Assembly: GCA_045539925.1 (NCBI GenBank)
Contig: JAZQGH010000197.1
Location: 1-55,135 of the forward strand
Source: SFWF01 sp045539925
GTDB taxonomy: Bacteria > Bacillota > Clostridia > Oscillospirales > Acutalibacteraceae
Length of the DNA stretch: 55,135 nt
Direction: 5' to 3'
Part shown: piece by piece, positions 1 through 8,332 of the stretch
Position numbering within the stretch: position 1 is the first letter of the stretch
Layout: each line of letters begins with the position of its first letter
The notes under the pieces: model-generated
Told to the model about the DNA's origin: nothing
Seen by the model: the letters and a program-made list of their open reading frames with translations, nothing else
The model's database searches: none
Made by a program: the position numbers and the translations under genes

Positions 1-808
1 TGCAAATGCATACATACCATTTGCCGTTAGCCTTGGTTACACCTACGGCGATGTATGGATATTTAGAACTGCCAACATACGACCAGTGTCCTTTGCTGTG
101 GTGGAAACCGTCAGCAATGCGGTCGGTCATGCTTTCCGACGTGCCGAACCAATCGCCCATACCGATAGCTTCACGGCTGTAACCCTGATAGTAACTATCC
201 TCGGCGGTCATACCATAGAGTGTCATATCTACGAACTCGCCATATTTCAATTCTTTACACACATCACGAATATCTGCGTGGGAAAAGTTGGTCGTAAGTT
301 CATTTGCTCTGTATCGCGCTACCCCGGTTAGTCCGGGGAGCATCGTAGCTGCGGTATCGCCTTGTGCTATGCGGTAGGCGTTTATCTTTTCAATTACAAG
401 CCTTTCGATGTCTGAAACATCAACCTCCGGCCACTCTATTCCCACATATGTTTTTTCCGCTTTTGGAGTTTCTTCAACCTTTGGCTCGGTAATTTCCGCC
501 GCCGCCGGTTTTGCTATTTCAGTAGGTTCTATTTCCTCTTTCGGCTTTGCCGTCGTTGGAGGCTCTGTGGCGGTCACAGTTGGTTTGGTTGCCTGATCCT
601 TGCTCTCAATCGAGGGAGATTCTTTTTCTTTCTCTGTCGGCTGTACCGCCGCCACAGGCGGGGTTGTTTCGGTAGGTGTTTCTATTATTATCGTTCCCGA
701 TACCGTTGTAGGTGGACTTTCCGTAGGCGGCGGTGCGGTGTTACCACCGCAACCCACCATACTCACGAGCACCCAACAGCAGAGAAGAAGGATTATGATT
801 TTCTTCAT
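1..808 (-). CDS. CAP-domain lipoprotein, 3' end outside window
   Basis: I translated this from the ATG at 808 on the minus strand; the frame stays open to base 1, so the C-terminus is missing. The protein starts with MKK and a hydrophobic signal ending in V-G-C (Cys20), a plausible lipobox, so it should be a secreted lipoprotein. A Pro/Thr/Glu-rich low-complexity linker runs to about residue 110. It is followed by a CAP/SCP (PR-1-like) domain, seen from 'EKINAYRIAQG', 'ARYRANEL' and 'NFSHADIRD'. Its start overlaps the stop of the upstream DUF6809-type gene by ATGA, so the two are probably translationally coupled. Proteins of this kind are common cargo of Firmicutes conjugative elements. The function of such secreted CAP proteins is not established; I infer a surface role only. 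Confidence 0.85.
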   Translation of the reverse strand, partial: MKKIIILLLCCWVLVSMVGCGGNTAPPPTESPPTTVSGTIIIETPTETTPPVAAVQPTEKEKESPSIESKDQATKPTVTATEPPTTAKPKEEIEPTEIAKPAAAEITEPKVEETPKAEKTYVGIEWPEVDVSDIERLVIEKINAYRIAQGDTAATMLPGLTGVARYRANELTTNFSHADIRDVCKELKYGEFVDMTLYGMTAEDSYYQGYSREAIGMGDWFGTSESMTDRIADGFHHSKGHWSYVGSSKYPYIAVGVTKANGKWYVCIC

Positions 809-1095
809 ATATCCTCGACCTCTTCCAAGCCTTGCATCACTTCCACCATTATGCGAGTAGCAAGGATAAAGCCCGAACTAAACGCTTCTCGCTCAGTGAT
901 GCAGGACAACTCGCTGGTGCAGTCCTTGATCTTTTCAAAGATTTCTTTTTGTTTCTCTGTAAGTCCTGCCGTTAATTCATCCTCATTTTTGCATATCAGC
1001 TTGACGAGTTTATCCACCCTCGTTCCTCGTTTGATGTACCTTTCGTGCGGACTGATGTTACCGTAGTATAAATCTTCAAGTGTTGTCATGCGCAT
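805..1095 (-). CDS. small DUF6809-type protein
   Basis: A small soluble protein of about 97 residues. It begins MRMTTLEDLYYGN and ends in an acidic tail, with 'TEREAFSSGFILATRIMVEVM' style text that I recognise from DUF6809 proteins of Firmicutes mobile elements. An AAGGAGG lies just upstream of two possible ATGs (1095 and 1089); either could be used. An upstream extension to 1122 is open but has no ribosome binding site. The stop overlaps the start of the CAP lipoprotein by ATGA. The function is unknown; its main value is as a marker of integrative-element DNA. Confidence 0.7.
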   Translation of the reverse strand: MRMTTLEDLYYGNISPHERYIKRGTRVDKLVKLICKNEDELTAGLTEKQKEIFEKIKDCTSELSCITEREAFSSGFILATRIMVEVMQGLEEVEDI

Positions 1096-1300
1096 TGCAC
1101 CTCCTTTGCAACACAAACACATACCACAACACTTTCCACAAGTCCAGATAATTATTTATAAAAAGGGGAAAGCATTGCATTTCAGCATTGCTTCACATTA
1201 AAACACCTCTTCTACATGTTTTAATTCAGTTTTTAAAAAGGAATTAACCACATCGAATTTTTCCGATGCAAAATATTTTGCCATATTTTTTTATATGTAG

Positions 1301-1329
1301 TTGATTATTTCGAATTAATATGTTATAAT
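1301..1329 (+). promoter_or_regulatory. promoter of the methyltransferase pair
   Basis: TTGATT at 1301-1306 and a perfect TATAAT at 1324-1329 are separated by exactly 17 bases. The start codon at 1358 with GGAGGTG at 1346-1352 follows closely. This is a strong sigma-A type promoter driving the two plus-strand methylases constitutively. The rest of 1096-1300 shows no gene. Confidence 0.75.
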
Positions 1330-1357
1330 CACCATAATGTTGTGTGGAGGTGACTAT

Positions 1358-2593
1358 ATGGATCATTTTTCCGTCTTGAATTATCAGGGCAGCAAAAAAA
1401 ACTTACTTGAGTTTATTCATCAAAATGCTGCTTCTTATATTGAACCCGACTCCACGTTATTGGATATTTTTGCCGGCACATGTAGCGTGGGATACAGCTA
1501 TAAAAGAGATTATACCATCTATGCCAATGATAGTGAATTATATTCATATATTATTTCAACTGCTTTACTTGGAACATATAAAGCAGATCCCCAAAAAATA
1601 TTAATGCAAATAGATGATTATTTCTTTTCTAATATGAGCAAATTTTCAGAAGGCATCATAGAACAACAATTACAAGAAAAGACACTACTTTCAAATTCAG
1701 ATAATTGTTCCGATCTAATCGAATTTTATGAAGAATTACCAACCGTTTGGAATCATAAAATATCTTTTAGCAAAAACCATAATAATTTCGAACTTTTTAC
1801 TACATATTATTCTAGTTCCTATTTTGGTTTAAATCAATCAATAGAGATTGATTCTATAAGATATGCCATTGAACAATTCAAATCAACATCTTTATTCTTT
1901 CCGTTGCTTACATCTTTGTTTTTTGCGATGAAAGAATGTGTTTTTTCTAAAGACGGACATATGGCGCAACCTCTAAATTTAAAAGACAATGTATTTAAAT
2001 TGTTTTTAACCCGCAATAAGTCCATTTACAATATTTTTAAAGAAAAGTTTCAGAGTTTCTTTTTGGATGAATTTATTAAGACTACAAAAAGCAACAAAAC
2101 TTATAATATGAATTTTGAAGATTTAATAAAGCAAGACGATATAAAGAATAACGTTAGCTTTATCTACGCCGACCCCCCTTACACGGATATGCAATATTCA
2201 AGATATTATCATTTATTAAATATCGTTGCAAAATACGATTATCCTGCTCCAACACAAAACTCCGGGAAATATACCAAGGGTCTATATACAGAAAATAGAT
2301 ATCAATCAAAATTAAGTGCCAAAAGCACGTGTTTAACTACATTCAATAATTTAGTTCGTTTTGCTAATGCATATAATAAAAACCTAGCTATTAGTTTTGC
2401 GTATCCGGCAGATGTCACAAAGCAAAAAACCGACAGATATGTGATGTCTATTGATGATATTAAAGATTCTTGTTCTAAAGAATTTGGAGCAACAAATGTT
2501 GAGATCGCGACATTAAATTATTCTCATTCAAACAACAGAAATAAAGCACCGAAAAAAGTAATTGAATATTTAATATTGTGTAATGGGCGGTGA
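1358..2593 (+). CDS. D12-class DNA adenine methyltransferase
   Basis: Predicted N6-adenine DNA methyltransferase of 411 residues. The N-terminal 'NYQGSKKNLL' matches the D12/Dam-type opening. The SAM-binding motif I is 'LLDIFAGTCSVG' (about 34-45) and catalytic motif IV is 'ADPPYTDMQYS' (about 271). I chose ATG 1358 over the longer frame from 1337 because GGAGGTG sits 5 bases upstream. The stop overlaps the region just before the next methylase, so both are one transcript. It lies opposite a candidate restriction operon, so its job is most likely host protection at one strand of the restriction site. The recognition sequence cannot be read from the protein. Confidence 0.88.
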   Translation: MDHFSVLNYQGSKKNLLEFIHQNAASYIEPDSTLLDIFAGTCSVGYSYKRDYTIYANDSELYSYIISTALLGTYKADPQKILMQIDDYFFSNMSKFSEGIIEQQLQEKTLLSNSDNCSDLIEFYEELPTVWNHKISFSKNHNNFELFTTYYSSSYFGLNQSIEIDSIRYAIEQFKSTSLFFPLLTSLFFAMKECVFSKDGHMAQPLNLKDNVFKLFLTRNKSIYNIFKEKFQSFFLDEFIKTTKSNKTYNMNFEDLIKQDDIKNNVSFIYADPPYTDMQYSRYYHLLNIVAKYDYPAPTQNSGKYTKGLYTENRYQSKLSAKSTCLTTFNNLVRFANAYNKNLAISFAYPADVTKQKTDRYVMSIDDIKDSCSKEFGATNVEIATLNYSHSNNRNKAPKKVIEYLILCNGR

Positions 2594-2598
2594 CTATT

Positions 2599-4179
2599 AT
2601 GAAATCAATAGAAGAAGTTAAAAAAGAAATATATAGTACATCTGCCTCCAACAAAAACCCTTTGTATGACTCGCATATTTATTGGTCACAAAAGCCATTT
2701 AACATTTGTGATATATTAATTGACGCATTTAGTAATGAAGGCGACACTGTTTTCGATCCATTTTTAGGTTCGGGTGTTACCCTGCTTCAGTCTATTTCTA
2801 AGGACAAAAGAAGGAAAGCAATTGGTTGTGAAATAAATGAAGCACCACTTTTTATAGTAAAAACTTTGTTAAAAGATTATGATGCACAAATATACAAAAA
2901 AGTCTCACATGAATTTCTTTCCAAAATCAGATTGTTACAAAAGTATTATTATACTGATTGTGATAATTGCGGTTCAAAAGGCGTAATAACATGTGTTGTT
3001 TTCGATAAACCGCAACGAGATGCAGAAATAGCAATTAAAAGCATTAATTATAGATGCACATGTTCTTCTAAATGTACCAAAACCCCAAATGTCAATGATA
3101 TTCAATCAATTAATGTCAATCATATTATTAAAAATATAAATGATACACTACTCATAGCAAACAGTAAATTAGCTGTATATGAAAATCAACATATAAGCCA
3201 AATCTTCACCAAAAGAAATTTTACTGTATTGGATGAGGTAGTTGGTATTATTAACAATTTATCTTGCTATAATGATTTATTTAAATACATATTGATGTCG
3301 GTTATACATTTATGCAAGATCACTGATAAACATTCTAATTCTCAATGGCCGCTTTGGATTCCTAAAACAGATTGTGTAGAAAAAAATGTTATTGATTTGT
3401 TAGAAAAAAAGGTGAAAAAGTTTTCTAGTACAATCGCCTTTTTAGAAGAAAATTATAAAGAGAAACTAGAATATAAATTGTTACATAAAGGCAGCCAACA
3501 TATAGATAATTTGGATATTGCTAATGAATCTATACAACTTATCATTACAGATCCCCCTTATTTGGGTCAAGTTGCATACTCGGAATACATGCAATTGTAT
3601 AAACCTTTTTTGGATTTAAATTTTGATATAGATGATGAAATCGTAGTTTCGTCTGCACCATCTCGCAACAAAGGTGAAGATGAATATTTTAAGTTATTAG
3701 ATGATGTTTTTAAAATATGCTCTGATAAACTAAAAATGGATGGCTATTTTTGTATGTATTTCCACGATTCAAGCTTAGAAGTTTGGAACAAATTAATCGG
3801 TAGTCTATCAAATTATCAATTACAATATTTAGGACAAGCGCATATTGCAAAGTCTAATACACTAAAAAATATTATTAGTCCAAAAAAATCACTAAATGGC
3901 GATTGTATTTTATTCTTCAAAAAAACGCAATTTCCCATTTATGGACAAGATGGAGCCGAACAAGTGGAGGAAATAGAAAAGAATATTGTCCGCCAAGCCC
4001 GTTTTTTAGTGAAACAAAGCGGCTCGTTGTCAACGCCAGAACTTTATGACAAAGGTCTTATGGAAATTTTAATACAAAACGGTTGGCTAAAAACCCTCTC
4101 CCTAAAGTATAAATCATTAGTTGACATTTTTGAAAAACATTTAAAGTGGGACACTGATACTGCCAAATGGATATTGTAG
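2599..4179 (+). CDS. DNA adenine methyltransferase with cysteine-rich insert
   Basis: Predicted DNA methyltransferase of 526 residues. Motif I is 'FDPFLGSGVTL' (about 52-62) and motif IV is 'TDPPYLGQVAY' (about 317-327). Between them is a cysteine cluster, CxxC at about 121-124 and CxCxxxC at about 153-159, that could bind zinc. ATG 2599 is preferred to GTG 2590 because GGCGGTG lies 6 bases before it. The gene follows the D12 methylase with almost no gap. The residues after motif IV ('YSEYMQLY') resemble those of the methylase-Mrr fusion on the opposite strand ('YLERNQLY'), suggesting the two are related. Two methylases in one restriction locus usually mean an asymmetric target site. Confidence 0.87.
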   Translation: MKSIEEVKKEIYSTSASNKNPLYDSHIYWSQKPFNICDILIDAFSNEGDTVFDPFLGSGVTLLQSISKDKRRKAIGCEINEAPLFIVKTLLKDYDAQIYKKVSHEFLSKIRLLQKYYYTDCDNCGSKGVITCVVFDKPQRDAEIAIKSINYRCTCSSKCTKTPNVNDIQSINVNHIIKNINDTLLIANSKLAVYENQHISQIFTKRNFTVLDEVVGIINNLSCYNDLFKYILMSVIHLCKITDKHSNSQWPLWIPKTDCVEKNVIDLLEKKVKKFSSTIAFLEENYKEKLEYKLLHKGSQHIDNLDIANESIQLIITDPPYLGQVAYSEYMQLYKPFLDLNFDIDDEIVVSSAPSRNKGEDEYFKLLDDVFKICSDKLKMDGYFCMYFHDSSLEVWNKLIGSLSNYQLQYLGQAHIAKSNTLKNIISPKKSLNGDCILFFKKTQFPIYGQDGAEQVEEIEKNIVRQARFLVKQSGSLSTPELYDKGLMEILIQNGWLKTLSLKYKSLVDIFEKHLKWDTDTAKWIL

Positions 4180-4183
4180 CATA

Positions 4184-4219
4184 AAAAGGAATCGTTCAAA
4201 AATCAGAACGATTCCTTTT
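4184..4219. terminator. bidirectional terminator between convergent M and R genes
   Basis: A 14-bp perfect inverted repeat (4184-4197 with 4206-4219) has A-runs on one side and T-runs on the other. It sits in the 43-bp gap between the convergent methylase and endonuclease genes, so it can end both transcripts. Confidence 0.8.
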
Positions 4220-4222
4220 GTG

Positions 4223-5221
4223 TTATATTGTAGGAAAACTTTTTATTATTAATCCTTCATTTTTAACTTCATTCAACGAGATAGAAACATTCAAACGGCG
4301 AATCAATATATTACTCTTATTTTTCTCGGCAATCATTATATCTCTTTTCTTTTTAATAAAATTCATCGTTTTATTGGTATCTAACAATAGAATTTTTTTA
4401 ATTTCAAATTTCCTTTTATCAATTTGAGATAAATATATACCATCTAATAATCTCATATTAGCAATAACGTCATCACTCACATCCTCAAAGGTCCATAATG
4501 TGCTTTGAGATATTTTATACTCATATTTTCGATTTTGGGAATCTTGAGCATCATGTTTTCCTCCCATACCGCCTTGTTTGGAGTTTATTTTATGGTTTAA
4601 TCCATTTGCTAAAAACAATTCCCATAATTTATTGCTTGTCAATAAATTTGTGGTTTTTGTGAATTTTTCAAGATAATCAATACATTCAAAAATCTTAATA
4701 ATATAATTAGAGTATCGCCCTTCAAGATTATCTGAGTTTACACAAATTTTTTCAGCATTACAATCACTTTCTAATTGTGAAACACTTATATTTATCATTT
4801 TTCGTTTATTGCCAGAATTTTGAGACCAATTAGAAATATATCTCGCTATAACCTTACCATCAACTTTGTAATACCAATCCACATATTCCAAAGGATTTGT
4901 TGAATTTATATCATTTATATGCGCAAATATAACTGTTCGAGATTTTAATTCAGATAGTGTTTTATCGGTATAATCATTAAACGTCCAAGTGTGGTTAGAG
5001 CTTGATTCTTTATAATGCTTATATTCATAATGATTTTTAGAATCATCATATGCATCCGCACCATGTGCACCAGCTAAAATATGATGTTCCAACATATTTG
5101 CTATTATAATTTCATATATTTTGCTGCTTGAATATATATTGTATTCCCCAGTTAACTTTCCAAATTCTTCTTGGATGGTTTTAAGCTCACAAAAAATGGC
5201 ATTCATTCTTTTACAAGCCAT
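4223..5221 (-). CDS. candidate type II restriction endonuclease, two tandem nuclease-like domains
   Basis: I do not recognise a named family. The 332-residue protein contains the same module twice. Copy 1 (about 30-105) has 'KIYEIIIANML', an Asp at 56, 'YEYK' at 65-68 and 'WTFND' at 79-83. Copy 2 (about 195-270) has 'KLWELFLANGL', Asp224, 'YEYK' at 233-236 and 'WTFED' at 243-247. Each copy thus has Glu ... Asp-x9-Glu-x-Lys with identical spacing, the arrangement of PD-(D/E)xK nucleases. The start has AAGGAGG 10 bases upstream. It follows the methylase-Mrr fusion gene by 23 bases in the same operon and converges on two methylases, so restriction is the natural inference. The assignment rests on motifs and context, not on homology I can name. 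Confidence 0.65.
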   Translation of the reverse strand: MACKRMNAIFCELKTIQEEFGKLTGEYNIYSSSKIYEIIIANMLEHHILAGAHGADAYDDSKNHYEYKHYKESSSNHTWTFNDYTDKTLSELKSRTVIFAHINDINSTNPLEYVDWYYKVDGKVIARYISNWSQNSGNKRKMINISVSQLESDCNAEKICVNSDNLEGRYSNYIIKIFECIDYLEKFTKTTNLLTSNKLWELFLANGLNHKINSKQGGMGGKHDAQDSQNRKYEYKISQSTLWTFEDVSDDVIANMRLLDGIYLSQIDKRKFEIKKILLLDTNKTMNFIKKKRDIMIAEKNKSNILIRRLNVSISLNEVKNEGLIIKSFPTI

Positions 5222-5244
5222 AATATTTATACCTCCTTAAATAT

Positions 5245-7653
5245 CTAATCTCCTATGCTCCATTCCAAAGCACCGTTGTAATACTGATTCGGGAAATGCT
5301 CATTTAATTTTCGAGTCACATACTCACCATTCCACATTCCGACATCCTGTTCATTAGAAATCAATTGTCCATCCTTTGTGAAATCTGATGTAGTAATGCA
5401 TATAGCAACATCGGCGCCACGGCGTAATTTTTCTGCTACTAAACGTTGCATTGGTTCACTACCAACATTTGCAGCCCAGCGTTTACATTGGAATAAATAT
5501 AATTTATCTATTTTATTCTCATCATATTTATGCGCTAACAAATCAACTCCCAAATCTCCTGCACCGCCAGTATTAACTACATCAAAGAAGCCGTCTTTTT
5601 CTAGTAACTTTTTAATTAGATGTTCAAATTCATATCCTTCCAATGTTGAAATATCTACGGCACCTTCTTTAACTGCTTCAGTATAGTTTTTCTTGGTGTA
5701 AACTCGACCATCAGTTTCACAATAATTTTTTACCAATATGTCTATATCAGAGGCGTGACTTCTGTCTTCAAGAAATTGATTTACTGTTTTAGGGTCTCCG
5801 TTACATAACGTGTTTGCTATTTCAAAATAAAGGTCATCAAGAACGAACTTTCCGTTCTCATCTAAAAGGCGCTTGATAATAACGGGAATAAAATTATAAA
5901 ATTTTGTAAATAAATCAGAATTATCTTCAATATCCAAATATAGTTTGTTGTAATCCTTTCTAACAATAGATGTATTTGTATCAATAACAAAGTTGTTAAA
6001 AATAATATCCTTTATCGTCAAAATTTCCTCGTCAGATACAAAATATGATTCTTTATTTATTATAGTTTTTCGCACCAAATCAACAGCATGGCTAATGGTT
6101 ATTTCATCTTTTTCTATCGCATTATAAACTAACTTAACTGTTTCGAACTCGTAGTTCTTGTTGCCTATGTACCAGTAACGATTCTCCTCATCTAATTTTT
6201 GAAATCCTATTATCATTTCATTAGAAAGCGTGTTTTTATACGCCGCTTGTTTACGTATAGTAGGATCATTTTTGTCTATGCCGACTCTAAAGGCATATTC
6301 AAAACCGTTTTTTCTCGCAAGATTAATAATTTCCATAAGTGTTGTGAAATATTTTGCTTTTCCCAACTTTACAGTAAAAATAGCAAGCGAATTTGTTTTT
6401 AACACCTTATAAAATGTTTTAAACATTTTATCTATATCTAAATAATATTGATCAACACCTTTTTTGTTTTCCCTCTGAGGAGAATCCGTTTGAACAATTT
6501 CTTCATTGAGCATTTTAGAAGTCAATTCAAAAGAAATATCATTATTATAAAATTTGTTTAACCAAACCCTATATAATTGATTCCTTTCTAAATAAGGAAC
6601 TTGATCTGTATACGGAAAATCAGTGTATATCAAATCAAACGAATCCTTCATCAGTTTTTTGGAACAAAAATCTTGATACGATTCGTTATGTATATAATAC
6701 TTTTTGTTATCATCAGAATCAGCCAATAAAATATCTGAATACTCTTTCTTAAAATTAATAAAGCTATTTAATTTAGACTCAAACAGTGTCCAAACATTCA
6801 TTTCTTGAGCACCGAACGGAACCACATGATATAATATATCGGTGCTTGATCCGTACATTGAAATTCTTGCTAGTGACAGGGCGGAAACTAGCGCCTGTTC
6901 AATGACATCCCGTTCTATTGAAGCACTTTGCTCTAATATTGCCCTTTGTATTAATAGCAAAGCCTTTTGATTTCTTTTTGTAAATATTCTATCATAACGA
7001 TTTGCACCCGTAGACCTAGTTATATTAATTCGGCTATTTTCTATATAAGTATCTTTAGGGAAATCTATAACATCCTCTTCCGAAATAGAGTTGATTTTTT
7101 CTTCATCAAACCCTTCAAACGCTTTGTCTTTTTTTCCACATATAGGACAAGCCGAAATTAATTTTATGTTTTTACCGTCAGAAAACTCTCTGTTTGGACG
7201 AGGATAGTAAAACTCATTGTCTTGTGGGTCAAAATATAATTTTTCTATATAATTTTTAACTCCGCAACAGGAAGTTTCGTACAATTCCATAACAGAGGAT
7301 TTAACCGATGCTTCTATGTTTTTGAATATTGTATTTAACTTCTCAGTATTTACTTTAGCTAACAGAGCATATACTGCGGAATATGTGTAATTATCTATTT
7401 CTGTGGCTACAATTTTTCTGTTTGCTTTTGCTGCTGCAATTACAAACGAAGCTGAACCCATAAATGGGTCAAATATAGCATCAGTTTCTTCTGTTATGGC
7501 TTCTATAACTTTCTGTGCAATGATTGGCGACTTTCTCCCCTTGAAATTAAATGCTGTTTTAAGTAAGAAAGGAACACTATTTTCTACTCCATCTATAGCC
7601 GCTAACAACTTCTGTATTTTTTCTTTATTTTCACGTGTAATCTCTTTTTTCAT
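5245..7653 (-). CDS. DNA methyltransferase fused to Mrr-type nuclease domain
   Basis: An 802-residue fusion. The N-terminal part is a DNA methyltransferase: motif I 'FDPFMGSASF' (61-70) and motif IV 'YTDFPYTDQ' (343-351), where the usual DPPY is DFPY. Cysteines at 129-130 and a CxxC at 169-172 could form a zinc site. The middle (about 490-665) is unassigned. The C-terminal 130 residues are an Mrr-like restriction domain: 'LEGYEFEHLIKKLL' (671-684), 'GGAGDLGVDLL' (696-706) and 'FQCKRW' (721-726), giving the Glu, Asp and Gln-x-Lys active site typical of Mrr. GGAGG lies 7 bases before the ATG, and the start overlaps the control-protein stop by ATGA. It could be a type IIG-like modification/cleavage enzyme or a methylase with a type IV-like nuclease. 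Confidence 0.85.
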   Translation of the reverse strand: MKKEITRENKEKIQKLLAAIDGVENSVPFLLKTAFNFKGRKSPIIAQKVIEAITEETDAIFDPFMGSASFVIAAAKANRKIVATEIDNYTYSAVYALLAKVNTEKLNTIFKNIEASVKSSVMELYETSCCGVKNYIEKLYFDPQDNEFYYPRPNREFSDGKNIKLISACPICGKKDKAFEGFDEEKINSISEEDVIDFPKDTYIENSRINITRSTGANRYDRIFTKRNQKALLLIQRAILEQSASIERDVIEQALVSALSLARISMYGSSTDILYHVVPFGAQEMNVWTLFESKLNSFINFKKEYSDILLADSDDNKKYYIHNESYQDFCSKKLMKDSFDLIYTDFPYTDQVPYLERNQLYRVWLNKFYNNDISFELTSKMLNEEIVQTDSPQRENKKGVDQYYLDIDKMFKTFYKVLKTNSLAIFTVKLGKAKYFTTLMEIINLARKNGFEYAFRVGIDKNDPTIRKQAAYKNTLSNEMIIGFQKLDEENRYWYIGNKNYEFETVKLVYNAIEKDEITISHAVDLVRKTIINKESYFVSDEEILTIKDIIFNNFVIDTNTSIVRKDYNKLYLDIEDNSDLFTKFYNFIPVIIKRLLDENGKFVLDDLYFEIANTLCNGDPKTVNQFLEDRSHASDIDILVKNYCETDGRVYTKKNYTEAVKEGAVDISTLEGYEFEHLIKKLLEKDGFFDVVNTGGAGDLGVDLLAHKYDENKIDKLYLFQCKRWAANVGSEPMQRLVAEKLRRGADVAICITTSDFTKDGQLISNEQDVGMWNGEYVTRKLNEHFPNQYYNGALEWSIGD

Positions 7654-8117
7654 TTTGTTTCCTCCAATAATAAAGTATATGTAGATATACCAAGCGCATC
7701 TGCTATAACATCTAATTTGGATAATGTCGGCAACTTATAATCTTGTTTTCTTAAATAAGATTGTAATGCAAAATCAGTTATAACATTGTTTAATAAAGCA
7801 AGTTTTTGAGGTGTCGAAAAACATTGATTTTTCAAAAACATAATATTCAAATTTTTAACAAAAGAAATGTGAGAATCATTCGAATGTACATTTTTGTTAA
7901 TAATACAAACCTTTGAATTTAATAAATCAGAAGAATAACATCCTATTCTATTAGCAAGTTTATCAATATTTCTTAGCGTTGGACACCTACTACCATTGAT
8001 CCAACTTTTAAGTGTGCTTGAAGGCACACCTAAATACATAGCTAACTCGGAATATGATTTGCCTTTTAATAATGATTCTAAATTTTCTCTAAAATTAAGA
8101 TACGAATGATTTATCAC
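7650..8117 (-). CDS. XRE-family control protein with two HTH domains
   Basis: A 155-residue DNA-binding protein with two helix-turn-helix units: an XRE-type one at about 8-66 ('SYSELAMYLGVPSSTLKSWING') and a more diverged second one at about 86-150 ('FALQSYLRKQDYKLPTLSKLDVIADALGIS'). It starts at GTG 8117 with GAGGTGA close upstream. It heads the operon methylase-Mrr fusion then endonuclease, the position of restriction-modification C proteins that time nuclease expression after methylation. A palindrome overlapping its own promoter fits autoregulation. The second HTH is degenerate and may act in dimerisation; this is inference. Confidence 0.75.
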   Translation of the reverse strand: MINHSYLNFRENLESLLKGKSYSELAMYLGVPSSTLKSWINGSRCPTLRNIDKLANRIGCYSSDLLNSKVCIINKNVHSNDSHISFVKNLNIMFLKNQCFSTPQKLALLNNVITDFALQSYLRKQDYKLPTLSKLDVIADALGISTYTLLLEETK

Positions 8118-8134
8118 AATATCACCTCAATCAA

Positions 8135-8156
8135 ATTATAGCACATTTCATATGTG
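8135..8156 (-). promoter_or_regulatory. promoter and candidate operator of the control protein
   Basis: On the minus strand a perfect TATAAT (8140-8135) is preceded by a palindrome, CACAT-n5-ATGTG at 8142-8156, in the spacer. No convincing -35 is visible, as expected when a C protein both activates and represses its own promoter. Confidence 0.5.
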
Positions 8157-8257
8157 AGAGTTGTACCATTTGTATCTTTATGTGAAAAACGTACCTATTG
8201 CATCTGTAGTTGACACAGTATTTCTTTATACATGAGTTGTATTCCTGAATTTAATAA

Positions 8258-8299
8258 AAACTCGGCATATATTGGATGTCTCCAATATATGCCGAGTTT
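8258..8299. terminator. strong hairpin between R-M operon and DUF262 gene
   Basis: A perfect 19-bp stem (8258-8276 with 8281-8299) with a 4-base loop lies in the 215-bp gap between the control gene and the stop of the DUF262 gene. It is well placed to end the DUF262 transcript on the minus strand. The plus strand around 8200-8260 holds no gene. Confidence 0.75.
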
Positions 8300-8332
8300 A
8301 TTGTTATGCGATGAGAGATTGATAAAATTATG

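Noticed and set aside
86..860. Plus-strand frames with Ser/Val/Gly-rich translations
   Set aside because: They are shadows of the minus-strand CAP lipoprotein, whose low-complexity linker gives open frames on the other strand.
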